A stretch of DNA of 38,409 nt from Oscillospiraceae bacterium (GCA_015063725.1 SVTP01000001.1:1-38409), one strand, 5' to 3'; shown: positions 24,739 through 33,102, numbered from the stretch's first letter. Program-made: numbers and translations. Notes: generated by a model from the letters alone, not told the origin.

Positions 24739-25758
24739 TTATTCTCCCTCGTAGCCGTTGGGATTTTTTTGCATCCAGTTGGCAAGGTCACGGCACATAT
24801 CCTCAAGATTGTTCTCTGCTTTCCATCCAAGAACCTCATAAGCCTTGGTGGGATCTGCGTAGCAGGTGTCAATGTCGCCGGGGCGACGGGGAGCGATCTT
24901 ATAAGCAACCTTTAGACCGGTCGCTTTTTCGTAAGCGGCAACAATATCAAGTACCGAGTAGCCCGTTCCTGTACCGACATTGAAATACTCGACCTCTTGC
25001 ACCTTTTCTGCTCTTTCAAGCGCCTTCAGATGTGCTTTCGCGAGGTCCACTACGTGGATATAGTCGCGCACGCCGGTGCCGTCGTGAGTGGGATAGTCAT
25101 TACCAAACACCGAAAGATACGGCAGTTGCCCTGCAGCGACCTTTGCCACGTAAGGAAGCAGATTGTTGGGGATTCCCTTGGGATTCTCACCGATCAGACC
25201 GCTCTTATGGGCGCCGATCGGATTGAAATAACGCAAAATTGAAATGCTCCAGGTGTTATCGGAAATCCAGAAATCCTTGAGGATTTTTTCGATCATCAGC
25301 TTGGTCTGACCGTAAGGATTGGTTGCGGAGAGGTCAAAATCCTCGCGGATCGGTACAGTCTTGGGCGCGCCGTAAACCGTTGCAGAAGAGGAGAATACGA
25401 TTCTTTTGGCATTGTATTTTGCCATCAGGTCAAGCAGATTGAGGGTGCTTGTAAGGTTGTTGTAGTAGTAAAGTCCGGGCTTTTGCACAGATTCACCAAC
25501 GGCTTTAAGTCCTGCAAAGTGAATAGCGGAATCGATATCGGGATTTTCTATAAATACCTTCTCCAGGGCATCCTTATCGCACATATCCACTTCATACACC
25601 TTAAAATCCTTGCCGGTGATCTCTTTTACGCGATCAATAGCCTTGGGAGAACTGTTGCAGTAGTTGTCAACAATAACGATTTCGTATCCTGCGTTTAAAA
25701 ATTCAACTGCGGTATGAGAGCCGATAAAGCCGGCACCGCCTGTAATCAAAATAGACAT
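24739..25758 (-). CDS. galE: UDP-glucose 4-epimerase
   Basis: 339 residues from ATG 25758 (AAAGGAA upstream); the 12 extra in-frame codons overlap the previous gene. The extended short-chain dehydrogenase features are complete: NAD-binding TGGAGFIGSHT near the start, Ser/Thr in VFSSSATVYG, and YxxxK in NPYGQTKLMIEK. The sequence ILRYFNPIGAHKSGLIGE and RDYIHVVDLAKAH are typical of GalE. It interconverts UDP-glucose and UDP-galactose. It is flanked by a nucleotidyltransferase gene (26 bp upstream) and galM. Confidence 0.95.
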   Translation of the reverse strand: MSILITGGAGFIGSHTAVEFLNAGYEIVIVDNYCNSSPKAIDRVKEITGKDFKVYEVDMCDKDALEKVFIENPDIDSAIHFAGLKAVGESVQKPGLYYYNNLTSTLNLLDLMAKYNAKRIVFSSSATVYGAPKTVPIREDFDLSATNPYGQTKLMIEKILKDFWISDNTWSISILRYFNPIGAHKSGLIGENPKGIPNNLLPYVAKVAAGQLPYLSVFGNDYPTHDGTGVRDYIHVVDLAKAHLKALERAEKVQEVEYFNVGTGTGYSVLDIVAAYEKATGLKVAYKIAPRRPGDIDTCYADPTKAYEVLGWKAENNLEDMCRDLANWMQKNPNGYEGE

Positions 25759-25784
25759 TTTTACGTATTCCTTTCGATAGTGTA

Positions 25785-26696
25785 TCAGTCCCAAAGACGC
25801 TCGGGGTATTCGCCGGCATCGATCATAGCGCGCAAAGCATCCTTTACGCGTGCCTTATCCTCGGGATAGGTCACTCCCTGCCAAACAGAGGTAGTGGGAT
25901 AAACTCTGACGTCACAAACACCGCTCTTTTGCTGCTCGTCAACGGCAGTGGGCAGATAAAACTCAGCCTTGAGCGGATTGCTTTCGATGTTTTCAAGGAA
26001 GCGGATAAGTCCTGCCTCAAGATTGTCAAAGAAATCGGGAGTGAAGCCCCAGCAGTTCATGGAGACGATACTCTCAAACGGCATATCCACCCAGGTCTCT
26101 CCGTCATCGTCGAGATATGCTGCGCAGGTTTCCTTTTTCATGATCTTGGTGCGCTCGGTAACACTTTTGAGGATGCCATCCTCTCCCACCTCACACTGAC
26201 CGCGCGAAACGGTGCCGTTCTCGGTCAAAGTATTGCCAACGGCAAAGCCTACCATACAATGGTGCGCAACACCGCCCTCACTGTTTGCCGTTTTGAGATG
26301 GCGACTAAGCTGCATAAAGGTATCTCTGCCATAAAAGTCATCGGCATTGATTACACCGAAATTCTCTTTTACAAGGTCTTTTACGCAATAGATGGCGTGC
26401 GCCGTGCCAAGCGGTTTGGTACGTCCCTCGGGAGCGGTATAGCCTGTAGGAAGCGTATCCATCTTCTGGAAGGCATAGGCGACCTCGATCTTTTCGGCAA
26501 TGCGGTTGCCGATGGTCTCGCGAAAGAGCTCGAGATTCTCCTCTTTGATGATGAAAACGACCTTATCAAAGCCTGCCTTGATGGCATCGTAGATGGAAAA
26601 ATCAATAATGAAATTGCCTGCATCGTTCATTGGGTCAAGTTGCTTGAGCCCGCCGTAGCGAGAGCCCATTCCTGCCGCAAGAATAACAAGAGTCAT
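25785..26696 (-). CDS. sugar-phosphate nucleotidyltransferase
   Basis: 303 residues. The N-terminus VILAAGMGSRYGGLKQLDP is the nucleotide-binding signature of sugar-1-phosphate nucleotidyltransferases. GTAHAIYCVKD and VINADDFYG (metal-binding Asp) complete the active site. This clostridial type is usually annotated simply as nucleotidyltransferase. It differs from standard GalU in the C-terminal half. Lying first in an operon with galE and galM, it probably makes a UDP-hexose (UDP-glucose or UDP-galactose) from UTP and sugar-1-phosphate; the substrate is inference. The RBS is AGGGGG. Confidence 0.85.
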   Translation of the reverse strand: MTLVILAAGMGSRYGGLKQLDPMNDAGNFIIDFSIYDAIKAGFDKVVFIIKEENLELFRETIGNRIAEKIEVAYAFQKMDTLPTGYTAPEGRTKPLGTAHAIYCVKDLVKENFGVINADDFYGRDTFMQLSRHLKTANSEGGVAHHCMVGFAVGNTLTENGTVSRGQCEVGEDGILKSVTERTKIMKKETCAAYLDDDGETWVDMPFESIVSMNCWGFTPDFFDNLEAGLIRFLENIESNPLKAEFYLPTAVDEQQKSGVCDVRVYPTTSVWQGVTYPEDKARVKDALRAMIDAGEYPERLWD

Positions 26697-26731
26697 AGCA
26701 GAGTTTCCCCCTTAATAATTGCTTTATAATT

Positions 26732-26760
26732 ATTATACACCATTGCGCGCACGCGGTCAA
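26732..26760 (-). promoter_or_regulatory. promoter of the nucleotidyltransferase-galE-galM operon
   Basis: Minus-strand TTGACC (26760-26755), 17 bp, TATAAT (26737-26732). It is divergent from the crp-like gene promoter at 26824. Confidence 0.85.
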
Positions 26761-26823
26761 GAGGATTTGAAAAAATTGAATAGAATTTCCCCAAAATCAA
26801 ATGCAAAATCTTTTGAAACTATA

Positions 26824-26869
26824 TTGACAATCCATTAAAAACATGCTATAATTGTCTCATACGATACAA
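26824..26869 (+). promoter_or_regulatory. promoter and possible operator of the Crp/Fnr gene
   Basis: TTGACA (26824-26829), 17 bp, TATAAT (26847-26852). Directly after, TTGTCTCAT-ACGATACAA (26852-26869) is an 18-bp imperfect inverted repeat (7 of 9 pairs) placed over the transcription start, a plausible autoregulatory site for the Crp-type dimer. Confidence 0.7.
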
Positions 26870-26882
26870 AAGGCGGTGTTTT

Positions 26883-27551
26883 ATGACTTTGACAAAGAAA
26901 GAAGCCGAAAGAATTTTTCACTCCCCCATCTTCTTGGGTGTTGATGTGGCAGGCGCCCTGAAGCTTTTTGATGAGCACAACTGTCAGGCGGTGGATTTTG
27001 AGGATGGAGACCTTATTCTTTCTCAAAATGAGACCGCGCACAAAGCGGGGATTTTCCTCTTGGGCGAAGCAGCAGCCACCACGGCGGATAACTCCAAAAA
27101 CGCGCTTTTGCGTTTTTTCAAAGCGGGAGATTTTTTCGGTATTGCAAATCTGTTTACCAATCAAAATTACGTTAGTACGATCCGCGCAAAAAAGAAGTGC
27201 CGCGTGTTCTTCTTTACAGAGGATGCCATACACGCTTTGCTGGAAGCTGACAAAACGTTCCTTTATAACTATCTCGGCTTTCTCTCGGGCAGAATTTGCT
27301 ATCTCAACCAAAAGATCCGTTACCTGACAGCGGGCTCTGCCGAGCGGAAGCTGGCGCTCTATCTCTCCTCTTTTGGAGAGGAGACTGTTGAGTTGGATGC
27401 CTCTCTTTCTTCGCTATCAGAGCTGCTTGATATTGGGCGCGCTTCCCTTTACCGCGCGTTTGACACCTTGATTGCGGATGGATATATTCAAAAAGACGGT
27501 CGCACCATTCATCTGCTTGATGTAGATGCGATGGTTCAAAATTATCAATAA
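26883..27551 (+). CDS. Crp/Fnr-family transcriptional regulator
   Basis: 222 residues. The cyclic-nucleotide-binding-type beta barrel covers about 20-130 (FEDGDLILSQNE, FFKAGDFFGIANLF). A long dimer helix follows, and a winged helix-turn-helix is at about 170-215 (SLSELLDIGRASLYRAFDTLIADGYI). Only three scattered Cys occur and there is no N-terminal Cys cluster, so it is not an Fe-S FNR. The cAMP-phosphate-binding Arg context is not clear, so the ligand is unknown. The ABC importer operon begins 32 bp downstream in the same direction, suggesting that it controls, and is co-transcribed with, that transporter. Confidence 0.88.
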   Translation: MTLTKKEAERIFHSPIFLGVDVAGALKLFDEHNCQAVDFEDGDLILSQNETAHKAGIFLLGEAAATTADNSKNALLRFFKAGDFFGIANLFTNQNYVSTIRAKKKCRVFFFTEDAIHALLEADKTFLYNYLGFLSGRICYLNQKIRYLTAGSAERKLALYLSSFGEETVELDASLSSLSELLDIGRASLYRAFDTLIADGYIQKDGRTIHLLDVDAMVQNYQ

Positions 27552-27583
27552 AATTAATCAAATACAGAAAGGAAAAAATCACT

Positions 27584-28606
27584 ATGAAAATCCGTTTACT
27601 CTCTTTTCTCACCCTTGTAGCACTCCTTTTCTCCATGACTTCTTGCGATCTGTTCGCAAAAAAGGATAACAATGAAGAACCCAAGGCAGAAACGCCCACC
27701 ATCAACGTTTACACCCTCAACGGCACCACGGGCTTTGGTATGGCAAAGCTGATGAACGATGCAAAAGCCGGCACAACTACAGAAAAATACAACTTTTCGG
27801 TGCAAAGCGATGCCTCTATGGTTACTTCCGCACTCCTTAACGGCAGTGCCGACATCGCGGCTCTCCCCACCAATGCAGCGGCAAACATCTATAACAAATC
27901 CGAGGGCGGCGTTGTTGTTCTCGCAGTCAACACGCTCGGTTGTCTCTATCTTCTGACCAATCAGAACGAAACGATTACTTCTTTTGAAGATCTGCGCGGT
28001 AAGACTGTTTACGTCCCCGCACAAAATCCTACCTTCATTTTTACCTATCTTTGCAAGCAAAACGGACTTGAGGTGGGCAAGGATATCACCATCAACTCCT
28101 CTACCTACGCGCAACCCGCAGCGCTGAAGGATGCCGTTGCATCCGGTCTTGTTGACATTGCCGTACTCCCCGAGCCGATGGTTACCATTGCCATCAATAC
28201 CGCAAAGAGTGCCGGCAACGGAACGGTTATCACCAATGCAATGGATCTGACTGCCGAATGGAACAAGGTCGCCAAAGAGGGTTCTCTTGTGCAGGGGTGT
28301 ATCGTCGTACGCCGTGCTTTCCTGGAACAATACCCCGAGGCAGTTGAAAACTTCTTGAAGGAATACAAGGCTTCGATCGAATTCCTTTCCACCGATCTTG
28401 ACGGTGCCGCACAGATGATTGTTGACAACGGCATTTTCACCAGTGCTCCCGTTGCAAAAAAGGCGCTCCCCAACTGCAACGTATGCTTCCTTGACGGTGC
28501 CGCTATGAAAGCTGCTATGGAGACTTACCTTGGTATTCTCCATGGAATTGCTCCCGCATCGATTGGCGGAAAGCTCCCGGCAGATAACTTCTACTATGTC
28601 AAATAA
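27584..28606 (+). CDS. ABC transporter substrate-binding lipoprotein (NitT/TauT type)
   Basis: 340 residues, RBS AAAGGA. The lipoprotein signal peptide ends in lipobox MTSC with Cys21. The mature protein starts TINVYTLNGTTGFGMAKLMND and has SALLNGSADIAALPTNAAANIY, a pattern typical of NMT1/SsuA-like binding proteins that capture sulfonates, nitrate, thiamine precursors or similar small molecules. The ligand cannot be decided. It lies upstream of the permease gene (7 bp gap) and downstream of the Crp-type regulator. Confidence 0.87.
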   Translation: MKIRLLSFLTLVALLFSMTSCDLFAKKDNNEEPKAETPTINVYTLNGTTGFGMAKLMNDAKAGTTTEKYNFSVQSDASMVTSALLNGSADIAALPTNAAANIYNKSEGGVVVLAVNTLGCLYLLTNQNETITSFEDLRGKTVYVPAQNPTFIFTYLCKQNGLEVGKDITINSSTYAQPAALKDAVASGLVDIAVLPEPMVTIAINTAKSAGNGTVITNAMDLTAEWNKVAKEGSLVQGCIVVRRAFLEQYPEAVENFLKEYKASIEFLSTDLDGAAQMIVDNGIFTSAPVAKKALPNCNVCFLDGAAMKAAMETYLGILHGIAPASIGGKLPADNFYYVK

Positions 28607-28613
28607 GGCGTAA

Positions 28614-29402
28614 ATGACACCAAAAACCATGAAAACTCTAAAAAAAATAGGCCGCGCACTTCTTGTCGCGGCCTTTTGGCTGGGTGTGTGGGCACTTGCC
28701 GCACACGCTTTTGGAAAGCCTTTGCTCTTTCCTTCTCCCCTTTCTGTCATCAAAACCCTAGGGGCACTCTTGCAAACAAAACAGTTTTACATTGCAACGG
28801 GAACGTCCCTCGCTAACATTCTGTTAGGCACACTTTCTGCAATTCTTTGTGCTTGCTTTTTGGTGGTCATCACTTCCAAAATTCGCTTTATAAGAGAGCT
28901 CATCTACCCCGTGATGGCGGTTGTAAAAGCAACACCTGTGGCATCCTTTATTATTTTGATGCTTCTGTTCCTCGGTCCTGTCAAGGTTCCTTCTTTCATC
29001 ACCTTTTTGATCGTTCTGCCCATTGTGTGGACAAACCTTGACCAAGGTATTCAAAATATTGACCTGCAACTTGCGGAGGTGGCAAAACTGTATCGGTTTA
29101 CGCTCATTAAGCGCTTGCGCGTACTGATCTTGCCATCGGTCAAGCCTTATTTTCTCTCGGCCTGCCGCACATCAATCGGGCTTGCCTGGAAAGCAGGCGT
29201 TGCCGCCGAGATCATTGCTATGCCACCCGATACCATTGGTACAATGATCGGTGAAGCAAAGCTCTACATTATGAGTGCCGAGATGTTTGCCTGGACCTTG
29301 ACGGTGGTTCTTTTGAGCCTTTTGATCGAGTTTGGCGTTTCCTATCTTTTTACAAGATTGGATAGTGCCAAAGTGCAAAAAGGAGGTGGCTTAAGATGTT
29401 AA
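28614..29402 (+). CDS. ABC transporter permease (NitT/TauT type)
   Basis: 262 residues with about six transmembrane helices. The cytoplasmic docking loop is LAEVAKLYRFTLIKRLRVLILPS, followed by FLSACRTSIGLAWKAGVAAEII, typical of the SsuC/TauC permeases. It would pair as a homodimer with the ATPase gene that overlaps its 3' end by 7 bp. ATG 28614 has AAGGCG close upstream; another ATG five codons later is possible. Confidence 0.87.
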   Translation: MTPKTMKTLKKIGRALLVAAFWLGVWALAAHAFGKPLLFPSPLSVIKTLGALLQTKQFYIATGTSLANILLGTLSAILCACFLVVITSKIRFIRELIYPVMAVVKATPVASFIILMLLFLGPVKVPSFITFLIVLPIVWTNLDQGIQNIDLQLAEVAKLYRFTLIKRLRVLILPSVKPYFLSACRTSIGLAWKAGVAAEIIAMPPDTIGTMIGEAKLYIMSAEMFAWTLTVVLLSLLIEFGVSYLFTRLDSAKVQKGGGLRC

Positions 29403-29977
29403 AAATAACCGACCTTACCTTTGCTTATGGCAAAAAGACTGTACTCGAAAACTTTTCGATGGACCTTCAAAAGGGTGAAATTCTTGCCGTTATGGGACCT
29501 TCGGGATGCGGCAAAACCACGCTTTTGGGATTGATTGCAGGGCTTTACAAGCCGCAAAAGGGCGAAATTGAGAGCGCTTTTGAGAAAGTTGCCTACGTTT
29601 TTCAGGAACCGCGCCTCTTTCCTTGGCTGACAGTTGAAGAAAATCTACTTGCCGTTATGGATGAAAAAGACACAAACGCCATGAAACCCGTTGCGGAATG
29701 TCTCGCCTTTGTCGGTCTTGAGGACTGTGCTAACAAGTACCCGAGCGAGCTTTCGGGCGGCATGAAAAGCCGCGTAGCTCTTGCGCGCGGGCTCGCCTTT
29801 GGCGGTGACTTATTCCTTTTGGACGAGCCCTTTGCCGCACTGGATGAAGAATTGCGACATAGCTTGGCAGCAAAGCTAAAGAATTTTCTCACTGCGCGCG
29901 GAGCGTCCGCCATTTTGGTAACGCATAACAAAGAGGATGCCGAGGGGATCGCCGACCGTATTCTCCTACTCCCCTAA
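29396..29977 (+). CDS. ABC transporter ATPase, short form
   Basis: 193 residues. Walker A is GPSGCGKTT near 34, the Q-loop VFQEPRLFPWLTVEEN, the signature LSGGMKSR, Walker B LFLLDEP and the switch His in VTHNKEDA are all present. The Q-loop with EPRLFPW is typical of SsuB/TauB proteins. It is about 50-60 residues shorter than usual for that group, because it ends right after the helical core. It overlaps the permease gene by 7 bp (translational coupling). Its stop codon overlaps the stop codon of the convergent deacetylase gene. Confidence 0.88.
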   Translation: MLKITDLTFAYGKKTVLENFSMDLQKGEILAVMGPSGCGKTTLLGLIAGLYKPQKGEIESAFEKVAYVFQEPRLFPWLTVEENLLAVMDEKDTNAMKPVAECLAFVGLEDCANKYPSELSGGMKSRVALARGLAFGGDLFLLDEPFAALDEELRHSLAAKLKNFLTARGASAILVTHNKEDAEGIADRILLLP

Positions 29978-30669
29978 CCCACTCCCAACAAGGCACTCAC
30001 TGTTACAAATTCGTAGCCTTCGGCGAGCAGAGCAGGAATGATCTTTTCCAACGCCTCGGGCGTTTTGCTGTTATGCCCAATAAAATCGTGCATCAGGATA
30101 ATATCGCCTGCTTGCACGTTCTCAAGCACCGTTCTGATCAAGTGAGCGGTGCTTTTGTGTTCCCAATCGCGCGTGTCGAGACTCCACAAGATCAGGATAT
30201 AGTCATCGTCCTTCAAGCACTTCTCAAGGCTTGGTGTCAGTGCTCCTTGGGGTGTGCGCAAAAGGTGCGGACGGTACTCGCAAAGCTCCTCAAGGGCATC
30301 TTCGCATCTGCCGATCTCGTCAAAAATGGCTTTCTCACCCAAGTTGCTGATATGAGGATGAGTGAACGTATGATTGCCCACCTCGTGTCCTGCCTCGATA
30401 ACAGCGCGTGCTGCCTCGGGATAGTTTAGAACATTCTGCCCCACCATAAAAAAGGTTGCTGGGATGTTATACTGTGCCAATATTTCTAAAATGCGCGGTG
30501 TGAGAGTGGGATGCGGACCGTCGTCAAAGGTGAGCGCGATCTGCTTTTTGCTGGTTGCTACAGAGCGATAGACCTTGACCTCTGCCGATGGCGAGAGCGT
30601 CAAGAGCCGAAGCAATACCAGCAAAATCAGCACAACATATCCAAATTGTCTTGTGTTCTTCATTGCCAT
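29974..30669 (-). CDS. polysaccharide deacetylase (NodB domain)
   Basis: 231 residues from ATG 30669, or 229 from ATG 30663, which overlaps the upstream stop as ATGA. One N-terminal hydrophobic helix (about 9-24) anchors the protein in the membrane. The NodB domain covers about 40-225: the TFDDGPHP metal and base motif, NHTFTHPH with the metal-binding His pair, LRTPQGALT as a variant of RxPxG, and a later ILMHDFIGHN. It should remove acetyl groups from peptidoglycan or another polysaccharide outside the cell. It is the last gene of the minus-strand group, overlapping the pdaA-like gene, and ends tail-to-tail with the ABC ATPase gene. Confidence 0.88.
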   Translation of the reverse strand: MAMKNTRQFGYVVLILLVLLRLLTLSPSAEVKVYRSVATSKKQIALTFDDGPHPTLTPRILEILAQYNIPATFFMVGQNVLNYPEAARAVIEAGHEVGNHTFTHPHISNLGEKAIFDEIGRCEDALEELCEYRPHLLRTPQGALTPSLEKCLKDDDYILILWSLDTRDWEHKSTAHLIRTVLENVQAGDIILMHDFIGHNSKTPEALEKIIPALLAEGYEFVTVSALLGVG

Positions 30670-31451
30670 CTCGCTCCCGTCAGCTCGTCAAGTGTGCCAA
30701 ACCGATACCCCTGTGCGCGCGCTTCACGGATGACGTCGGCAAGAATTTGCACGTTTGTATCAGAAGTGGGATGCAAAAGCATCACTTCACCGTTGTGGAG
30801 ATTATCGAGGATGATACCCTTGGCTTTCTCGAGTGGCATTTGCTTTTGATTGTCCCAATCGGGGTAAGCAAAGCTCCAAAAGATGGTTTTGTAGCCGTTC
30901 TCGGCGGCACAAATGAGGTTTTCGCGGCTAAAAACGCCCTCGGGTGGGCGGTAATATTTTGCCATCTCTTGCCCCGTGCGTTCGCGATAAAGGGTTTCAA
31001 GCGACTCCAGCTCCGCGAGAAAAGCATCATTTGCATACTGTGACATATCCTTGTGGCGCGCGGTGTGGTTGGCAACGGTGTGCCCCTCGTTGATCATTCT
31101 CACCACAAGCTCTTCGTTTTTGTAAAGCATGGTATCGAGAATAAAGAAAGCCGCTGGGACGTTTTCATCGCGCAGAATATCAAGCGTTTTGGCAATGTTT
31201 CCGTTCTCATAGCCTGCATCAAAGGTCAGATAAATGACCTTGTCACCGTCATTTGCATCTGCGTGGCGGCGGTCGATATAATAGGCATTGTGCTCTTCAA
31301 TAAAGGAAAGTCTTGCATCAAGAGGCGGTTGCACGTGACCTTTTACATGCTTGCAATACCACTGATGTCGCACCGTTTGTGCCTGTGCGGGCAAAGAAAA
31401 ACTGCCCAGCAAAGTGGCAAAAAGCATAAAAAACAACACCGTTTTCTTCAT
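30660..31451 (-). CDS. pdaA: PdaA-type peptidoglycan deacetylase
   Basis: 263 residues from ATG 31451, with AAAAGGAGG upstream; the longer frame has no RBS. Signal peptide about 1-23. The sequence follows the delta-lactam-forming deacetylase PdaA: RLSFIEEHNAYYIDRR, then YLTFDAGYENG, the metal motif NHTARH, the RPPEGVFS loop and FWSFAYPDWDN. In spore formers PdaA makes muramic delta-lactam in the cortex, so the host probably sporulates (inference). An 8-bp hairpin, CTTTTATC-AAAAC-GATAAAAG (31483-31463 on minus), abuts the RBS and may dampen translation. Confidence 0.88.
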   Translation of the reverse strand: MKKTVLFFMLFATLLGSFSLPAQAQTVRHQWYCKHVKGHVQPPLDARLSFIEEHNAYYIDRRHADANDGDKVIYLTFDAGYENGNIAKTLDILRDENVPAAFFILDTMLYKNEELVVRMINEGHTVANHTARHKDMSQYANDAFLAELESLETLYRERTGQEMAKYYRPPEGVFSRENLICAAENGYKTIFWSFAYPDWDNQKQMPLEKAKGIILDNLHNGEVMLLHPTSDTNVQILADVIREARAQGYRFGTLDELTGARWQ

Positions 31452-31565
31452 AGAACGGCCTCCTTTTATCGTTTTGATAAAAGTTTGCTCCGTTTTGTAA
31501 GAAGAAAACGGTGTAATTTTTTGAAAGAAAAGCAATTAGTCCTTGTTAAACAAGCAATTTTCATT

Positions 31566-32177
31566 TTAAAGGATGGAGAGAATTTCGGACAATGAATTAA
31601 CTTGATAATCCGCAACGCCCTCACCAAACTCCGCACTTTGATACTGCGCGAGACCGTTTTTAACCCAAACGGTTTTCATTCCAATCGCTTTCGCAGGGAT
31701 AATATCGTTATCGAGCCGATCACCGACCATAATGCTTTCCACTGCCGTGCACCCTGCAAGTTCAAATGCTTTTTCAAAGATTTCCTTATCGGGCTTGGCA
31801 TATCCAATCTCTGCGGATGCAGCAATTACATCAAAGTACTGATGCAAGCCCCAAAACTCCAAGCGTTCTGCAGTTCCAAGCTTTTGGTTTGCGATAATGC
31901 CGAGTTTATATCCCTTATCAACGAGAGCCGTCAATGTACTATGTGCATCTGAATACGGAACCTCATCTTCCGAGTGCCAACGAGTTTTTGTTAATCCGAA
32001 GTGTTTGATAGCGGCAGAGTTGCCATCAAGTCCTTGTTTTGCAAGAGCAATACGAACATCGTCGAAATCTTTGAAAGTGATGCTCGTGTTGCCAATCATT
32101 TCTCGCGCTCTGTGATCGTATGCTTCGGTTTCATCGACGAGTGTTGAGCCAACATCAAAGAAAATCCATTTGATCAT
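31566..32177 (-). CDS. HAD-superfamily hydrolase
   Basis: 203 residues from ATG 32177, selected because GAGG is 10 nt upstream; two ATGs further upstream are poorly spaced. Motif I is FFDVGSTLVDE: the nucleophile Asp is present, but the usual second Asp (+2) is Gly. Motif II is IIANQK, with Asn in place of Ser/Thr one residue on. Motif III Lys and motif IV are in GYAKPDKEIFE and MVGDRLDNDI. An alpha-helical cap lies between motifs I and II. The missing +2 acid is seen in the dehalogenase-like part of the family, so phosphatase activity is uncertain. Located 47 bp downstream of the next gene. Confidence 0.85.
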   Translation of the reverse strand: MIKWIFFDVGSTLVDETEAYDHRAREMIGNTSITFKDFDDVRIALAKQGLDGNSAAIKHFGLTKTRWHSEDEVPYSDAHSTLTALVDKGYKLGIIANQKLGTAERLEFWGLHQYFDVIAASAEIGYAKPDKEIFEKAFELAGCTAVESIMVGDRLDNDIIPAKAIGMKTVWVKNGLAQYQSAEFGEGVADYQVNSLSEILSIL

Positions 32178-32224
32178 TTTACCCATTCCTCTCGCTGTTC
32201 TTCTTCCACATAAGCCAATCTTTA

Positions 32225-32899
32225 TTATTGTGTCCTCGTCGTTCCCCATTCACTGATGGAGATCTTTCCATCGGGGGTGGTGCGCAGGACGATGCGCATC
32301 GGCACGATGGCGTCACTGCCCACGTCGCGGCGCAAGGAACCGTCGTTTTGGTAGAGTTTGTAAAGGAGATAATATGTGGTGGACTTTTCACCGTTTGAGG
32401 CAGTCTCCTCACTTGCAAAGTGAATTTTTGCCTCGTAGATCATTTGTTGTGAGAAAGTTGTTTTTCTTTCGTGCTTTTTGTAATAAATTTCGTTAAAGCA
32501 GTTGTTATAGGCATCCACATCGGCGTGCATCATGATCTCCAAAAAGTCACGCAAAAACAAGACCTCGGGATCAAATGCTTTTTGGGGATCATCGTTGATT
32601 TGGGTACTGTGACCGAGTCCGTCGGGGTTATCACAATACAAAATGACATCAGGTGCCTTATCGAGATAATCCTCGTATTCAAAAATATCGCCATTGTAAG
32701 GGGGATAAAAATAGCTGTCGGGCAACTCAAAGGGTTCTTCTCTGTCTTGGTATCCCTTCAGTATCAAAAGCGCCGATATCAAAACGATCACGACGGATAC
32801 GGTAACAATTACTGCAACAATCAGTTTTTTGCGCATCTTTTTGTTTTGTTCGGTTATTTTTTGTAAAGTATTTTCGGAATTTTGGGGTTCCTTGTTCAT
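32225..32899 (-). CDS. single-pass membrane protein of unknown function
   Basis: 224 residues, RBS GAGGAG. A cytoplasmic N-terminus rich in Lys, Gln and Asn (1-24) is followed by one long hydrophobic helix (about 25-48). The outside domain of about 175 residues is rich in Tyr, Asp and Glu (YFYPPYNGDIFEYEDY). It was not recognised as a family. It has its own strong promoter with a palindrome inside the spacer. It is the first gene of a minus-strand group with the HAD hydrolase and two deacetylases. Confidence 0.75.
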   Translation of the reverse strand: MNKEPQNSENTLQKITEQNKKMRKKLIVAVIVTVSVVIVLISALLILKGYQDREEPFELPDSYFYPPYNGDIFEYEDYLDKAPDVILYCDNPDGLGHSTQINDDPQKAFDPEVLFLRDFLEIMMHADVDAYNNCFNEIYYKKHERKTTFSQQMIYEAKIHFASEETASNGEKSTTYYLLYKLYQNDGSLRRDVGSDAIVPMRIVLRTTPDGKISISEWGTTRTQ

Positions 32900-32937
32900 A
32901 TTCGCACTCCTCTTTTTGGGGACTTTTGTTATAAGAT

Positions 32938-32966
32938 ATTATAGCACACCGAGGGTGTGTTGTCAA
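32938..32966 (-). promoter_or_regulatory. promoter with palindromic operator in its spacer
   Basis: Minus-strand TTGACA (32966-32961), 17 bp, TATAAT (32943-32938), both full consensus. Between them is a perfect inverted repeat, CACACC-GAG-GGTGTG (32945-32959), which almost fills the spacer and is well placed for a repressor. Confidence 0.85.
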
Positions 32967-33038
32967 TTCCAAATAGAAAATCCTTTGTCAAAGAGTTCTT
33001 TTTTATATAATATTTTTGAGAAATTATAATATAAGTTA

Positions 33039-33067
33039 TTGCACTTGCGCGTTTTTTGTGGTATAAT
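33039..33067 (+). promoter_or_regulatory. promoter of the apgM-to-thrC operon
   Basis: TTGCAC (33039-33044), 17-bp spacer, TATAAT (33062-33067), 35 bp before the start codon. Confidence 0.8.
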
Positions 33068-33102
33068 AATTATGATTTTTTTGCGAAAGGACTTTTTCCA
33101 TC

